Positions 42,521 through 50,839 of a stretch of DNA of 64,000 nucleotides are shown in pieces (position 1 is the stretch's first letter; each line of letters opens with the position of its first letter). The position numbers and the translations under genes are program-made. Location: positions 1,289,501-1,353,500 of the forward strand of contig NZ_FXAM01000001.1 of NCBI RefSeq assembly GCF_900155475.1. The letters are read 5' to 3'. Under the pieces are notes generated by a model. It was given only the letters and a program-made list of their open reading frames with translations, did not search any database and had not been told where the DNA came from. This DNA comes from Methylomagnum ishizawai (GTDB lineage Bacteria; Pseudomonadota; Gammaproteobacteria; Methylococcales; Methylococcaceae).

Positions 42521-42856
42521 CTAGATGATTTCGTCGATCAACCGCTGATGGGCGCGGCTGATCTTGGTATGGATGGGTTCCATGAGGCATTGCAGCGAGC
42601 CGCCATCCAGCGGTTCGCTACTTGATGCGAGCAGCAAGCGCAAGAGCATGTCCATGGCACCATCGGCCCTACCGAGTTCCTCATATATTTCGTCGAGGGT
42701 TTGGAGTCCAGCCAGGATGTCGCGCAGGGCGTCAAGCTGTTCGTCGAATTCCGCGACCTTAAACAGTTGATGGTCGGTCCCGCGCAGGGTTTCCAGGCGC
42801 TCGGACACGGTGGCGAGCCGCCGCACGGGATGGCTGTGGAATGGAAGCACGGCCAT
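42521..42856 (-). CDS. Small helical protein of the reversed cassette
   Basis: This encodes 111 residues from ATG 42856. Almost entirely helical and acidic (SERLETLRGTDHQLFKVAEF and LDALRDILAGLQTLDEIYEE). Its start is 2 bases after the stop of the BRO-N-like gene, so they form an operon. No family is recognised. With its neighbour it may be a regulator/partner pair. Confidence 0.6.
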   Translation of the reverse strand: MAVLPFHSHPVRRLATVSERLETLRGTDHQLFKVAEFDEQLDALRDILAGLQTLDEIYEELGRADGAMDMLLRLLLASSSEPLDGGSLQCLMEPIHTKISRAHQRLIDEII

Positions 42857-42858
42857 GG

Positions 42859-43401
42859 TCAGAACCCCTCCAAGGCGGTTTGCTTGGGGTCTTTGCCGAT
42901 CAGGGCCACGTCCGGGACGGGCTGGCCGAGTTCGCGGCAGACCTCGCGGATTTGGTCGAGCAGGAGGCGCTGCGAGAAGGCGCACTTGCAGCTTTGCAGG
43001 GCGGCGAGGGCTTTCAGGAGGTGGGCGCGGAGGGACACGGCGTCCCGGAGGGATGGCCGCGAACCGCCGCAGAAGTGCCAGACGAAGGCGGCGATGGCGA
43101 CCTTCGCGGCCTGGGCTTTGGGCTGGCCGGATTCCATCACGACGAGCAAAAGGCCCATCGGATGGTAGACCGTGGTGTCGCGCAATTTGCCGTCAACCGC
43201 CGTCAACTTGACGGCGGTTGAGAACTCTTCGATGTAGGGGTTGCGCTCCAAAACCTTGTTCACGCCGTCGCGTGGATCGGCATATTCCAGCCATTCGCCG
43301 ATGGCGGTTTTGGTGGCGTGGGGGATGCCGTTGACGTGGACGACTTCGGAGAGGGAGACATCGCCCCAGGAGAAGGGCGTGATTTCGGTAGAGGTGGACA
43401 T
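42859..43401 (-). CDS. BRO-N/antirepressor-like protein of the reversed cassette
   Basis: This encodes 180 residues from ATG 43401. The sequence DPRDGVNKVLERNPYIEEFS and YHPMGLLLVVMESGQPKAQA AKVAIAAFVW resemble the BRO-N fold (a G-L-x-x-L-V-x-x-S-x-x-P-x-A..W core). Typical members bind DNA or repressors. The C-terminal half is helical with cysteines (LAALQSCKCAFSQ). The gene is on the strand opposite to the late tail genes, so it may be expressed in the lysogen. Confidence 0.6.
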   Translation of the reverse strand: MSTSTEITPFSWGDVSLSEVVHVNGIPHATKTAIGEWLEYADPRDGVNKVLERNPYIEEFSTAVKLTAVDGKLRDTTVYHPMGLLLVVMESGQPKAQAAKVAIAAFVWHFCGGSRPSLRDAVSLRAHLLKALAALQSCKCAFSQRLLLDQIREVCRELGQPVPDVALIGKDPKQTALEGF

Positions 43402-43539
43402 GATGAACTCCAAGTGTTTGTCAAGAACCGCCCCGATGGGGGCGACTGTGGCGCTTGACACCTGACTTGGGCAGGCTCCCGGTATTGGGTATTTCCGGGA
43501 ACACCACAGCCGCGAGAACTCTACGGCCACGGCAAGCGG

Positions 43540-43560
43540 CTTGCAAGCGGCACTTGCAAG
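43540..43560. promoter_or_regulatory. Two CTTGCAAG palindromes, candidate operator
   Basis: The 8-bp palindrome CTTGCAAG occurs at 43540-43547 and 43553-43560, 13 bases apart, in the only intergenic region of the reversed cassette (43402-43623). The region would carry the promoter for the BRO-N-like gene. A third partial copy (GCAAGCGG) lies just upstream. Operator function is inference. Confidence 0.4.
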
Positions 43561-43623
43561 CTGAAAGCGAGGAACACAAAAAAAGCCAAGTCTATCGGGT
43601 GGCGCTTCCGCCAAGTGGAGGTG

Positions 43624-44121
43624 TCAAGCTCCGGCCCACAGGATAACGAGGACGAAGGGCAGGAGCAAGAGCGCCGCCATGCCCAGGCAACCGGATTTGG
43701 AATCGGCGGCCTTCCACCCTTCGGTGGGGGCTGGTGAAGCTTCCCGTGCCGAGTCCTTGAACGGAATGAAAGTGCCATCAGAATCTATCCATCCACCCCA
43801 GGCGTTTTCAATGTCCGCATCGGTAACGCCTAAGAGTTCTTGGAACTCCAATGGGTAGTAATACTTTTTATCGTGGCGGATTTTGGACTCTATCCGGTGA
43901 ATGGCGAACGTCCGATAGTCCTGACGGGCTTGGCAATATCCATACAGGTAGACATTCATACGGTCGGATACCAGGACTTTGGAAACATTGACCTTTCGGC
44001 GTTCTTTTTTGCCGTCCCGGTCCTTGTAGGTGAATTCGACGGATTTGGGATACCCTGTCCAAACCGGCCTTAACGAGCGCTGCCATGCGTCGAAGTCAAA
44101 AGGCTCTTGTTGCTCAGTCAT
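43624..44121 (-). CDS. WYL-like domain protein with C-terminal membrane helix
   Basis: This encodes 165 residues. A WYL-like core is suggested by VEFTYKDRDGKKERRKVNVS and VYLYGYCQARQDYRTFAIHR IES (residues about 28-80), the pattern of ligand-sensing WYL domains. A charged linker and one C-terminal membrane helix (GMAALLLLPFVLVILWAG, about 147-164) follow. WYL domains usually come with a DNA-binding domain, which is absent here. It is on the reversed strand within the late operon and may sense a nucleic-acid or nucleotide ligand at the membrane (inference). Confidence 0.6.
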   Translation of the reverse strand: MTEQQEPFDFDAWQRSLRPVWTGYPKSVEFTYKDRDGKKERRKVNVSKVLVSDRMNVYLYGYCQARQDYRTFAIHRIESKIRHDKKYYYPLEFQELLGVTDADIENAWGGWIDSDGTFIPFKDSAREASPAPTEGWKAADSKSGCLGMAALLLLPFVLVILWAGA

Positions 44122-44167
44122 ATTGTCAACCCATGGTGATTCAAAATTTGAAGTTTAGGCGGGTTCG

Positions 44168-44869
44168 ATGAAGCTGGAACGGCGATTGAACATCGGCGGC
44201 ACGCTCTATCCGGTGATCGAGGACCGGGTGATCTTGGACCTGAATTCACCGGGCCGGGCCGAATTCATGGTGGCCGTGGACGGGGGCGGGCCGGTGGCGG
44301 AACTCGCGCCGGTGGCCTTCGATCTGGCCTGGGCCAGTTCGGACGATTGGCAACGGTTATTCCTGGGGTATGTCGAGAGTATCACGCCGGTGGACTATAC
44401 CCGGCAGCGCCTGTTTTGCCGCGAATTGGCCGGGGCGCTGCGCTTGCCTCTGCCCCTGGCGCTGCGCCATTGCGCGATCCCGGACGTATGCAACGCCATC
44501 GCCGACGCCACCGGCCTATCCTTCAGCATCCCCGCCGCCGACTATTCCAGGCGGCGCATCCCCAACTTCTACAACATCGGGAGCGGCTACAACGCCCTGG
44601 ACCACATCGGCGCGGCGTTCCAGGTGGACGATTATTTTTGGCAACAACAGGGCGGGGGCGTGGTCTACGTGGGGACGTGGGCCGATAGCCGCTACGCCGG
44701 GCGCGAGGTGGACGCGCCGGACGACCTGTTCCACGAACACCTCGCCAGCGATAGCGCCCGGATCGCGGCGGTTCCGGCGCTGCGGCCCGGAGCCAGCCTT
44801 AACGGCAACCGGATCAAGCGCCTCGAATTCCAGGGCAACCACATGGTGGTCACATGGACGACGCGATAA
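44168..44869 (+). CDS. D: Baseplate hub protein (P2 gpD-like)
   Basis: This encodes 233 residues. It resembles phage late control D/tail hub proteins: AEFMVAVDGGG, FLGYVESITPVDYTRQRLFC and VCNAIADATGLSFSIPAADY, IGAAFQVDDYFWQQQGGGV. It starts just after the reversed cassette and overlaps the spike gene by 16 bases. The hub forms the central platform for the tube. Confidence 0.75.
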   Translation: MKLERRLNIGGTLYPVIEDRVILDLNSPGRAEFMVAVDGGGPVAELAPVAFDLAWASSDDWQRLFLGYVESITPVDYTRQRLFCRELAGALRLPLPLALRHCAIPDVCNAIADATGLSFSIPAADYSRRRIPNFYNIGSGYNALDHIGAAFQVDDYFWQQQGGGVVYVGTWADSRYAGREVDAPDDLFHEHLASDSARIAAVPALRPGASLNGNRIKRLEFQGNHMVVTWTTR

Positions 44870-45729
44870 GGCGGATGGTGGAACGGCAGTTCCCCGAACT
44901 CTCGGGCGGGTTGCACTTGCCCAAGCACGCCGAGGTGGTGGGCATCCGGGAGGGTTCGGCCTCGGGCGATATCGCCGACCCGTACCGGCCCCGGCTCGCG
45001 GTCGATCTCCAAGTGCTGGACGCTCACGGCAACCCGGACACGGCTATTCCCATCCTGCGCGACGTGCCTGTGCCGATCCCGACTGGCGGACACGAGCGCG
45101 GGCAGTTCGCCCTGCCGGAACCGGGGACCAAGGTGGAAATGGGATTCGCCTACGGTTCGCCCGATAAGCCGATGATCCGTGCCATCTTGGCCGATGGCCT
45201 GGGCTTGCCGGACCTCGAACCCGGTGAACAGCGCCGCCAGCACAGCGCCGAGAGCTTCGACCGGATCGACGCCCAGGGCAACCACGAGCGCCGGACCAAT
45301 GGGCGGATCACCGATCACAGCGTGGAGCGGGTGATCGAGGCATTGGAGGTGTTGGAACAATTCACCCAGGCCAGCCGCGCCGTGGACGCGGACGAGCTGC
45401 ACGAGGTGGGCGGACTCTACCGGCTGCGGGCTATGGGGGCGCTACAGGCGTTGAGCGGCGGGCGGCTGGACCTTGGGGCGGTGGGCGATGCCAACTTGTC
45501 AAGCAAGGGCGCGGCGAAGATTCGCGCCCCGGCGGTGTGGGTGGGCAGCGAAAGCGAGAACCTGCTGGAACTGGTCAGCCTATTGATGGGCGCGGTGAAG
45601 CAGCTTTGCACGATCCTGGCCGCGCACACGCACCCCAGCACGGGGCCGTGCGACCAGGGCGGGGACATTGCGGGCGTGGGCGGGGATGTGGACGGCTACA
45701 AGGGTAGGGTGGACGGGATCAAGGCGTGA
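44854..45729 (+). CDS. V: Baseplate spike protein (gpV-like, OB fold)
   Basis: This encodes 291 residues. An OB-like domain (PYRPRLAVDLQVLDAHGNPD, PEPGTKVEMGFAYGSPDKPM, IRAILADG) is typical of gpV/gp45 spikes. The C-terminal part has beta-helix like ALSGGRLDLGAVGDANLSSK and ends with HTHPSTGPCDQ, resembling metal-binding spike tips (H-x-H). It punctures the outer membrane during infection. It is the last prophage gene before attR. Confidence 0.78.
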   Translation: MDDAIRRMVERQFPELSGGLHLPKHAEVVGIREGSASGDIADPYRPRLAVDLQVLDAHGNPDTAIPILRDVPVPIPTGGHERGQFALPEPGTKVEMGFAYGSPDKPMIRAILADGLGLPDLEPGEQRRQHSAESFDRIDAQGNHERRTNGRITDHSVERVIEALEVLEQFTQASRAVDADELHEVGGLYRLRAMGALQALSGGRLDLGAVGDANLSSKGAAKIRAPAVWVGSESENLLELVSLLMGAVKQLCTILAAHTHPSTGPCDQGGDIAGVGGDVDGYKGRVDGIKA

Positions 45730-45836
45730 CTGCAATATGGATCGCACGATATCGCGCCGATATTGCACAAAGCGGCGGCGGACAACCCGCTGATCCCACA
45801 AGGGAATCAGCGGTTTCTTGGCGATAGGTTGCAGTT

Positions 45837-45860
45837 TTAACGGGACTCCCTAGGCCGCGA
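45837..45860 (+). repeat. Prophage attR core
   Basis: This matches attL (10337-10360) at 21 of 24 positions, in direct orientation, and is preceded at about 70 bases by the same GCACGATAT-N7-ATATTGCAC arm motif as attL. The three mismatches suggest divergence after integration or a degenerate host site. Confidence 0.68.
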
Positions 45861-45880
45861 TGGAATCGGCGGCGGGAAAG

Positions 45881-45909
45881 GCCCGCTGGCGGAAGCCGGC
45901 GGGCTTTTT
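45881..45909 (+). terminator. Hairpin terminator just right of attR
   Basis: The stem GCCCGCTGGC/GCCGGCGGGC (with one G-T pair) is followed by TTTTTC. It would stop late transcripts leaving the prophage towards the tmRNA gene, which is convergent. Confidence 0.65.
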
Positions 45910-46197
45910 CGTGCCCATCGGAAAGGGCGCGGGGTGGGGCTGGCGGCGCGGGATAAGCCAAGCGGGGGCCGGCCGCGCACTCCTCCCCACCTGCCCGGTT
46001 TTTGCGCTTTTTTGGTGCATTGCGGTTGGGGTTGCGGCATGGAGTCAGCCGTGTCCCGCGCTCAGCAAGGGCGGAGCAACACGGCGCACCGGGTGGGGAT
46101 TGATGGATTTGGAGGGGATTTGTTGATGATCGCCGCCGCGCCGCCTCCACTTTATAGCGTCGGCAGGCGCAAACGGCTTTTAGATCAATGACTTAAT

Positions 46198-46554
46198 TGG
46201 TGGAGGTGGCGGGAATTGAACCCGCGTCCGCAAATCCTCCGCCATTGGCTCTACATGCTTATCCGACTCTATTGATTTTTAACCGCGCATCACCCGAACG
46301 GCAGGGCGGGAGAGCGGCGATTCCGTGGGTTTTAGCGATTCGGCCCCGGACGTGCCTCTTCGCGAGCTTATGATTGTGTTACCCCTGAAAGCCAGCGTCC
46401 GTAAGCAAACCCTGGTCAGAGGCTAGCTGCTTAAGCAGCTAGGGCGTAGTTGTCGTCGTTGGCAACTATAAGATTGCGAATTGTTTTACGAGGTAATCCG
46501 CACCTCGGCATGCACCTCAGGGTTTGTAATCCACGTCGAAGCCAAGTCACCCCC
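46198..46554 (-). ncRNA. ssrA: Transfer-messenger RNA (tmRNA)
   Basis: The 5' end GGGGGTGACTTGGCTTCGAC at 46554 pairs with the 3' CACCTCCACCA end at 46198, forming the tRNA-like acceptor stem, and a standard TPsiC arm is present (GGGTTCAATTCCC). The tag frame (46431-46463) reads ANDDNYALAA and stops at TAA. Length is 357 bases. tmRNA rescues stalled ribosomes and marks products for proteolysis. Its 3' end is repeated at 9756, as expected from integrase use of ssrA as a target. Confidence 0.96.
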
Positions 46555-46571
46555 GGTTCGGAAGATCGGAC

Positions 46572-46599
46572 AGTATAGCGGGGGAAAAGTTTATGGCAA
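46572..46599 (-). promoter_or_regulatory. Sigma70-type promoter of ssrA
   Basis: On the minus strand, TTGCCA (46599-46594) and TATACT (46577-46572) are separated by 16 bases, just upstream of the tmRNA 5' end. Both boxes are close to consensus. Confidence 0.65.
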
Positions 46600-46663
46600 G
46601 CGTCCGCCGCGCCATCGGCCCGGATCGCGCCGGGCGGTTCGGGGGTTCGCTTGGGAGCCGGAT

Positions 46664-47101
46664 TTAGCGCCCTCCCGCCGATCCCCGGTTCGTGCCGGAA
46701 CCGCTGGACGCCGTGTCCGGCGCGATGGGCACGGTCGCTTTCTCCGGGCCGGGGTCCGCGCCCAGGCCGGATTGCCACTGGCCGCCCTTGGTTGAACGGC
46801 GGGGGTTGGTTTTCACCGCGTCCAACTCCGCCTTGCGCCGTTGTTGCGTAGCTTTGGCCTCGCGGGCGAGGCTGTCCTGGACCATTTCCCTGCGCTGCTC
46901 GTTCCAAAGCTCGGTTTCCCGGCGGAGGCGGGCGGCTTCCTTGGGGTCGGCTTCGATCACCTTGAGTCCCATGGGCTGGCACGATGGCCCGGTCGGTGTG
47001 GCGGTGAACACCGCCTTGCCGTTGTCCTCGCATTTATAGATGGTGTCGGCCCCGGCCAGCGCGGGGACCATGACGAACAGGAAGCGCAGCGCCGCTTTCA
47101 T
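46664..47101 (-). CDS. Exported DUF4124-like protein
   Basis: This encodes 145 residues. A signal peptide (MKAALRFLFVMVPALAGA) is followed by YKCEDNGKAVFTATPTGPSC (about 22-41), the DUF4124 pattern (Y-K-C..G-x-x-x-F-T..P..C) with two cysteines. A coiled-coil segment (EAARLRRETELWNEQRREMV) and a Gly/Ser-rich low-complexity tail follow. It is expected in the periplasm; its role is unknown. The stop lies about 110 bases upstream of the tmRNA start, same strand. Confidence 0.75.
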   Translation of the reverse strand: MKAALRFLFVMVPALAGADTIYKCEDNGKAVFTATPTGPSCQPMGLKVIEADPKEAARLRRETELWNEQRREMVQDSLAREAKATQQRRKAELDAVKTNPRRSTKGGQWQSGLGADPGPEKATVPIAPDTASSGSGTNRGSAGGR

Positions 47102-47119
47102 GCCATCCTCCGGGAAAAG

Positions 47120-47824
47120 CTACTTGCCTGCCGGGCGTTCCCGGAGCATGAAATAGAACGGGGCGTTTTGCCCGGTTTCGAGCGTGATCTTGTCCGAATA
47201 GGAGCGGATTTCGCCGGGGTCGAGGACGATGGGGGCGGGACCGAGTTCGTTGCCGCCGACATCGGCCCGGCCGCTCTGCACGCCGGCTTGGTTGAATAGC
47301 ATGATTTCCATGGGGGCGCGGGTGGTGGCGCTACCGGGGTTGTACAGCACGACCCGGTATTCGGTGGCTTGTTCGTCGCCGATGCCGGATTGGGTGAACA
47401 TGATGTTCTTGACCCGGCCCGTGTCGATGGGGATGACCCGGTCGAACACCAAAGGGCGCAGCCCAGGCAGGCGGGCGTGGACTTGCTGGGCGATGAGTCC
47501 GGTCATTTCGACCACTTGGGCGTTGAGGTCCTTGATTTCCTTGTCGCCATGCTTGAGGGTGGCGTTCAAGGTTTGCTGCTCGGTTTTTTCCACGTTGAAG
47601 CTGGCGTGGATGGCGAGCAGCACCGCCGATTCGATGCCGATGAAGAACAGGAGCGTGCCGATCCAGAGCGAGCGCGGGCGGCTGTAGCGGATGCGCTCCC
47701 GCGTCCTGATGCGGCGGCGGCTCCCGCTGTGGACCGGGGGGCGGGGGATTGCGGGCGGGGCGGGGGCCGGTTGGGCGATGAGGGGGTCCATCTCGGAGGT
47801 GTCGGGTGCGTTCTGGTCGGTCAT
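47120..47824 (-). CDS. Single-helix inner-membrane protein
   Basis: This encodes 234 residues from ATG 47824; a longer frame to 47947 is unlikely because it lacks a good ribosome-binding site. A Pro-rich cytoplasmic N-terminus and an Arg-rich patch (RRRIRTRERIRYSRPR) precede one membrane helix (LWIGTLLFFIGIESAVLLAI). A coiled coil (NATLKHGDKEIKDLNAQVVE) and a beta-rich periplasmic domain follow. The family is not recognised. It is cotranscribed with the DUF4124-like gene (18 bases apart) and divergent from telA. Confidence 0.65.
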   Translation of the reverse strand: MTDQNAPDTSEMDPLIAQPAPAPPAIPRPPVHSGSRRRIRTRERIRYSRPRSLWIGTLLFFIGIESAVLLAIHASFNVEKTEQQTLNATLKHGDKEIKDLNAQVVEMTGLIAQQVHARLPGLRPLVFDRVIPIDTGRVKNIMFTQSGIGDEQATEYRVVLYNPGSATTRAPMEIMLFNQAGVQSGRADVGGNELGPAPIVLDPGEIRSYSDKITLETGQNAPFYFMLRERPAGK

Positions 47825-48219
47825 GGCGGTGCCGGTGGTGGACGGGGCGGGGATTGCGGTCGTGTGGGGCGCTGGGTTTCCCAGGCGCCCCGGTTCAATT
47901 CTGCCGGTCCGGGCATGGGGTTCGGCGCGGTGCGGACGCCCATCCATTCCATCGTCGATGGCGGGATTCCCCTGGGCGCGGTGCGGAGTATATCCAAGGG
48001 AGGATACAGGGCATTCAATAACCTTATTCTAGCGGTATCCCCTGGGAGCCGGGAGGTATTCGCGGCGGATCGCCCGGCGGCTGGGGGTGGGGGATCCGCG
48101 CCGGGCGGTGGACTCGGGGGCCGCGACGTGGAAAGCTTTGCCGCCCAGGCCGGGAGGCCCAAGGCACCGGACCCGGCATTTCCAATCGTAATAGTAGCAA
48201 TAGCAACAGGAGTATCGCG
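47825..48219. other. Divergent intergenic region before telA
   Basis: This 395-base region contains no convincing gene. It should hold the promoters for the membrane-protein operon and for telA. Near telA a CAACAGGAGTATC sequence gives a ribosome-binding site (AGGAG). An imperfect inverted repeat (GTATATCCAAGGGAGGATAC, about 47987-48006) is visible; no regulator can be assigned. Confidence 0.5.
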
Positions 48220-49440
48220 ATGAGCGCCACCATCGAACTGACCCCGCCGGAAACCTTGACCCCGCCCGCCGCCGTCGCCCCGGTGGAGAAGGAACAGGCG
48301 GCCGGCATGGTCAAGCTGGAACCGGCCAAGTTCCAGGAGCTGGACAAGAAGGTCGAGGACTTCGTCAATATCATCCTGAACGAGCAGGTCCAGAGCGAAG
48401 CCTTCAAGGCCAAGATTTCCGGGGTCCACACCCTCGCCAACGACGAAATCCGCGCCGCCGCCGGGATTTCCAACCGCCTGTTGGACAAGCCGATGCAGGC
48501 CATGAATACCGGCCTGTTCGACGAGGGTTCGGCGATTTCCAAGTCTTTGTTGGATTTGCGGGTGCGGATCGAGGCGCTGGACCCGGTGAAGCAGGGCAAT
48601 TTGCTGGAGCCTAGGAAGCTGTTGGGTTTCATCCCGATGGGCACCAAGGTCCAGGATTATTTCCGCCAGTACCAATCGGCCCAGACCCATCTCAACGCCA
48701 TCCTGGAATCGCTCTACCACGGCCAGGACGAGTTGCGTAAGGACAACGCCGCCGTCGAGGAGGAGAAGGCCAATGCCTGGCGGATCATGGAGCGGCTGGA
48801 ACAATACGTCTATGTAGGCAAGAAGATCGACGCCGCCATCAGCGCCAAGCTCGCCGAGATCGAGGGCCAAGACCCGGAGAAGGCCCGCGTGGTCAAGGAG
48901 GAATTGTTGTTCTACGTGCGGCAGAAGGTGCAGGATTTGCTGACTCAGTTGGCGGTCACCATCCAGGGCTATCTGGCGATGGACATGATCCGCAAGAACA
49001 ATCTGGAACTCATCAAGGGCGTGGACCGCGCCACCACCACCACCATTTCCGCCTTGAGGACGGCGGTGATCGTGGCCCAGGCGCTGGCGAATCAAAAGCT
49101 GGTGCTGGACCAGATCGGCGCTTTGAACGCCACCACCAGCGGCATGATCGAGTCCACCTCGGCCCTGCTCAAGCAGCAGGCGGGCCGGGTCCACGAACAG
49201 GCCAGCAGCGCCGCCGTCAGCCTCGACAAGCTCAAGCTGGCGTTCCAGAACATCTACGACACCATGGACATGGTGTCCAGCTACAAGGTCAAGGCGCTGG
49301 AGAACATGCAGAAGACCGTGGACGTGCTGGGCGCGGAGGTCGAGAAATCCAAGTCCTACCTGGACCGCACCCGCCAGGAAACCGTGCGCCAGGTCAGCGC
49401 CACCCTCACCACGGCCTCGGGCGATGAAATCCGGCTGTGA
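48220..49440 (+). CDS. telA: Toxic anion resistance protein (TelA/KlaA family)
   Basis: This encodes 406 residues of the PF05816 family. Characteristic segments are QVQSEAFKAKISGVHTLAND, RLLDKPMQAMNTGLFDEGSA, LRVRIEALDPVKQGNLLEPR and KLLGFIPMGTKVQDYFRQYQ, followed by long helices. Family members are linked to resistance to tellurite or other stresses and are cytoplasmic; the biochemical activity is unknown. The protein is nearly all helical. It is preceded by a ribosome-binding site AGGAG. Confidence 0.88.
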   Translation: MSATIELTPPETLTPPAAVAPVEKEQAAGMVKLEPAKFQELDKKVEDFVNIILNEQVQSEAFKAKISGVHTLANDEIRAAAGISNRLLDKPMQAMNTGLFDEGSAISKSLLDLRVRIEALDPVKQGNLLEPRKLLGFIPMGTKVQDYFRQYQSAQTHLNAILESLYHGQDELRKDNAAVEEEKANAWRIMERLEQYVYVGKKIDAAISAKLAEIEGQDPEKARVVKEELLFYVRQKVQDLLTQLAVTIQGYLAMDMIRKNNLELIKGVDRATTTTISALRTAVIVAQALANQKLVLDQIGALNATTSGMIESTSALLKQQAGRVHEQASSAAVSLDKLKLAFQNIYDTMDMVSSYKVKALENMQKTVDVLGAEVEKSKSYLDRTRQETVRQVSATLTTASGDEIRL

Positions 49441-49738
49441 AGCCGCGGATTCCGGGCCGGGCGGGTGCTTGGCGCGATGGTTCCAGGGTTCTGCTGCGGG
49501 GCCGCGCACACAGAAGCAGGCTTCCGAAAATTAGGCGCGTTTGTTATATTCCCCGGCTAAATTATCAGGAAAAGCCGGGATTTAGCGGAGCGGGCGACTG
49601 GTCCGCGACGCGCCTGTCATCCGGCGACGCCACCCGCCATCCCCGCGCTTCCCGGCGGCGCACAGGCTCTAGGAGCCGGGATTGCCGGAATCTCCGTCCC
49701 GCTCCCCATCCTTTCCCTAACCCTTTGGAGAAAAACCC
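49441..49738. other. Intergenic region before gap
   Basis: This 298-base stretch contains a promoter-like sequence (listed separately) and a CTTTGGAGAAAAACCC ribosome-binding region directly before gap. No gene is seen in it. Confidence 0.5.
49522..49550 (+). promoter_or_regulatory. Promoter-like sequence upstream of gap
   Basis: TTCCGA (49522-49527) and TATATT (49545-49550) are 17 bases apart, about 190 bases before the gap start. The -10 box is near consensus and the -35 is weaker. The long leader may contain further control. Confidence 0.45.
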
Positions 49739-50749
49739 ATGACGATCAAAGTTGCAATCAACGGATATGGCCGTATCGGACGCAACGTGCTGCGCGCATT
49801 GTTCGAGTCCGGCCGCCAGGACGTTGAAATCGTCGCCATCAACGATCTGGGCGATGCCAAGATCAACGCCCATCTGACCAAGCACGATACCGTCCACGGT
49901 CCGTTCAAAGGCACCGTCGTGCTGGGCGAAGGCGAAATCGTCGTCAACGGCAAGAGCATCAAGGCCTTCTCCGAGCGCGATCCTTCCAAGCTGCCCTGGG
50001 GCGCGATGGGTGTGGACGTGGTGCTGGAATGCACCGGCATCTTCCGCAACAAGGCCAAGTGCATGCCGCACATCCAAGCCGGTGCCAAGAAGGTCATCAT
50101 CTCCGCCCCCGCCGACAAGAACGAAGCCGACGCCACCGTCGTCTACGGCGTCAACCATGACGTGTTGAAGGCCGAGCATCAGGTCATCTCCAACGCCTCC
50201 TGCACCACCAACTGTCTGGCCCCCTTGGTCAAGCCGCTGAACGACAAGATCGGCCTGGTGTCCGGCCTGATGACCACCATCCACGCCTACACCAACGACC
50301 AGGTGCTGACCGACGTCTACCACAGCGACCTGTACCGCGCCCGCGCCGCCGCCCTCAACATGATCCCGACCAAGACCGGCGCGGCCCAGGCCGTGGGCCT
50401 GGTGCTGCCGGAACTGAACGGCAAGCTGTCCGGCTTCGCCATCCGCGTGCCGACCCCGAACGTCTCCGTGGTCGATCTGACCTTCGTCGCGGGCCGCGAA
50501 ACCACCAAGGATGAAGTCAACGCCATCCTGAAGGAAGCTTCCGAGGGCTACTTGCAGGGCATCCTGGGCTACAACGTCGAGCCCTTGGTTTCCAGCGACT
50601 TCAACCACAGCACCACTTCCTCCAACTTCGATTCCACCCAGACCCAGGTGATCGGCAATCTGGTGAAGGTGCTGTCCTGGTACGACAACGAGTGGGGCTT
50701 CTCCAACCGCATGTTGGATACCACCGTGGCCCTGATGAACGCCCACTAA
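49739..50749 (+). CDS. gap: Glyceraldehyde-3-phosphate dehydrogenase, type I
   Basis: This encodes 336 residues, the normal length. The NAD-binding motif [18 protein letters not shown] (about 7-24) and the catalytic Cys in [13 protein letters not shown] (about 152) are present, with the C-terminal [12 protein letters not shown]. It interconverts glyceraldehyde 3-phosphate and 1,3-bisphosphoglycerate in the cytosol. It heads the gap-pyk-fbp cluster. Confidence 0.96.
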   Translation: MTIKVAINGYGRIGRNVLRALFESGRQDVEIVAINDLGDAKINAHLTKHDTVHGPFKGTVVLGEGEIVVNGKSIKAFSERDPSKLPWGAMGVDVVLECTGIFRNKAKCMPHIQAGAKKVIISAPADKNEADATVVYGVNHDVLKAEHQVISNASCTTNCLAPLVKPLNDKIGLVSGLMTTIHAYTNDQVLTDVYHSDLYRARAAALNMIPTKTGAAQAVGLVLPELNGKLSGFAIRVPTPNVSVVDLTFVAGRETTKDEVNAILKEASEGYLQGILGYNVEPLVSSDFNHSTTSSNFDSTQTQVIGNLVKVLSWYDNEWGFSNRMLDTTVALMNAH

Positions 50750-50839
50750 GCCGGGCCGGGGGCTTTGCGCCCCTCTCTGTTCGCTTGACCGGGACCGCCC
50801 ACGGGGCGGTCCCAACACATCCGAGGCAAGCTAAATCGA

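Larger units (their letters stand above)
10337..45860. mobile_element. P2-like (HP1/K139-type tail) temperate prophage
   Basis: The element spans about 35.5 kb between attL and attR and has integrase, CI-like repressor, early and replication genes, an Ogr/Delta-type activator and a full head-tail set. Head genes follow the P2 order Q, P (reverse) then O, N, M, L. Tail genes include DUF2586 sheath, DUF2597 tube and DUF2590, which are characteristic of HP1/K139-type relatives. No structural gene is visibly interrupted, so induction may be possible. Integration is between the island remnant and ssrA rather than inside ssrA itself. Confidence 0.88.
45730..46197. other. Prophage right end and ssrA downstream flank, no protein gene
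   Basis: This 468-base interval holds the arm-like motif (45744-45768), the attR core (45837-45860), a terminator (45881-45909), then about 290 bases of host-like sequence up to the tmRNA 3' end. Open frames in it are short and lack ribosome-binding sites. Confidence 0.6.

Noticed and set aside
46431-47033. Long minus-strand reading frame ending in ANDDNYALAA
   Set aside because: The end is the tmRNA tag and the rest overlaps the DUF4124-like gene and the tmRNA 5' part in another frame; it is not a protein gene.
47869-49509. Long minus-strand frame opposite telA
   Set aside because: It is a GC-rich shadow of telA, with His/Gly/Leu-rich composition and no recognised domain.
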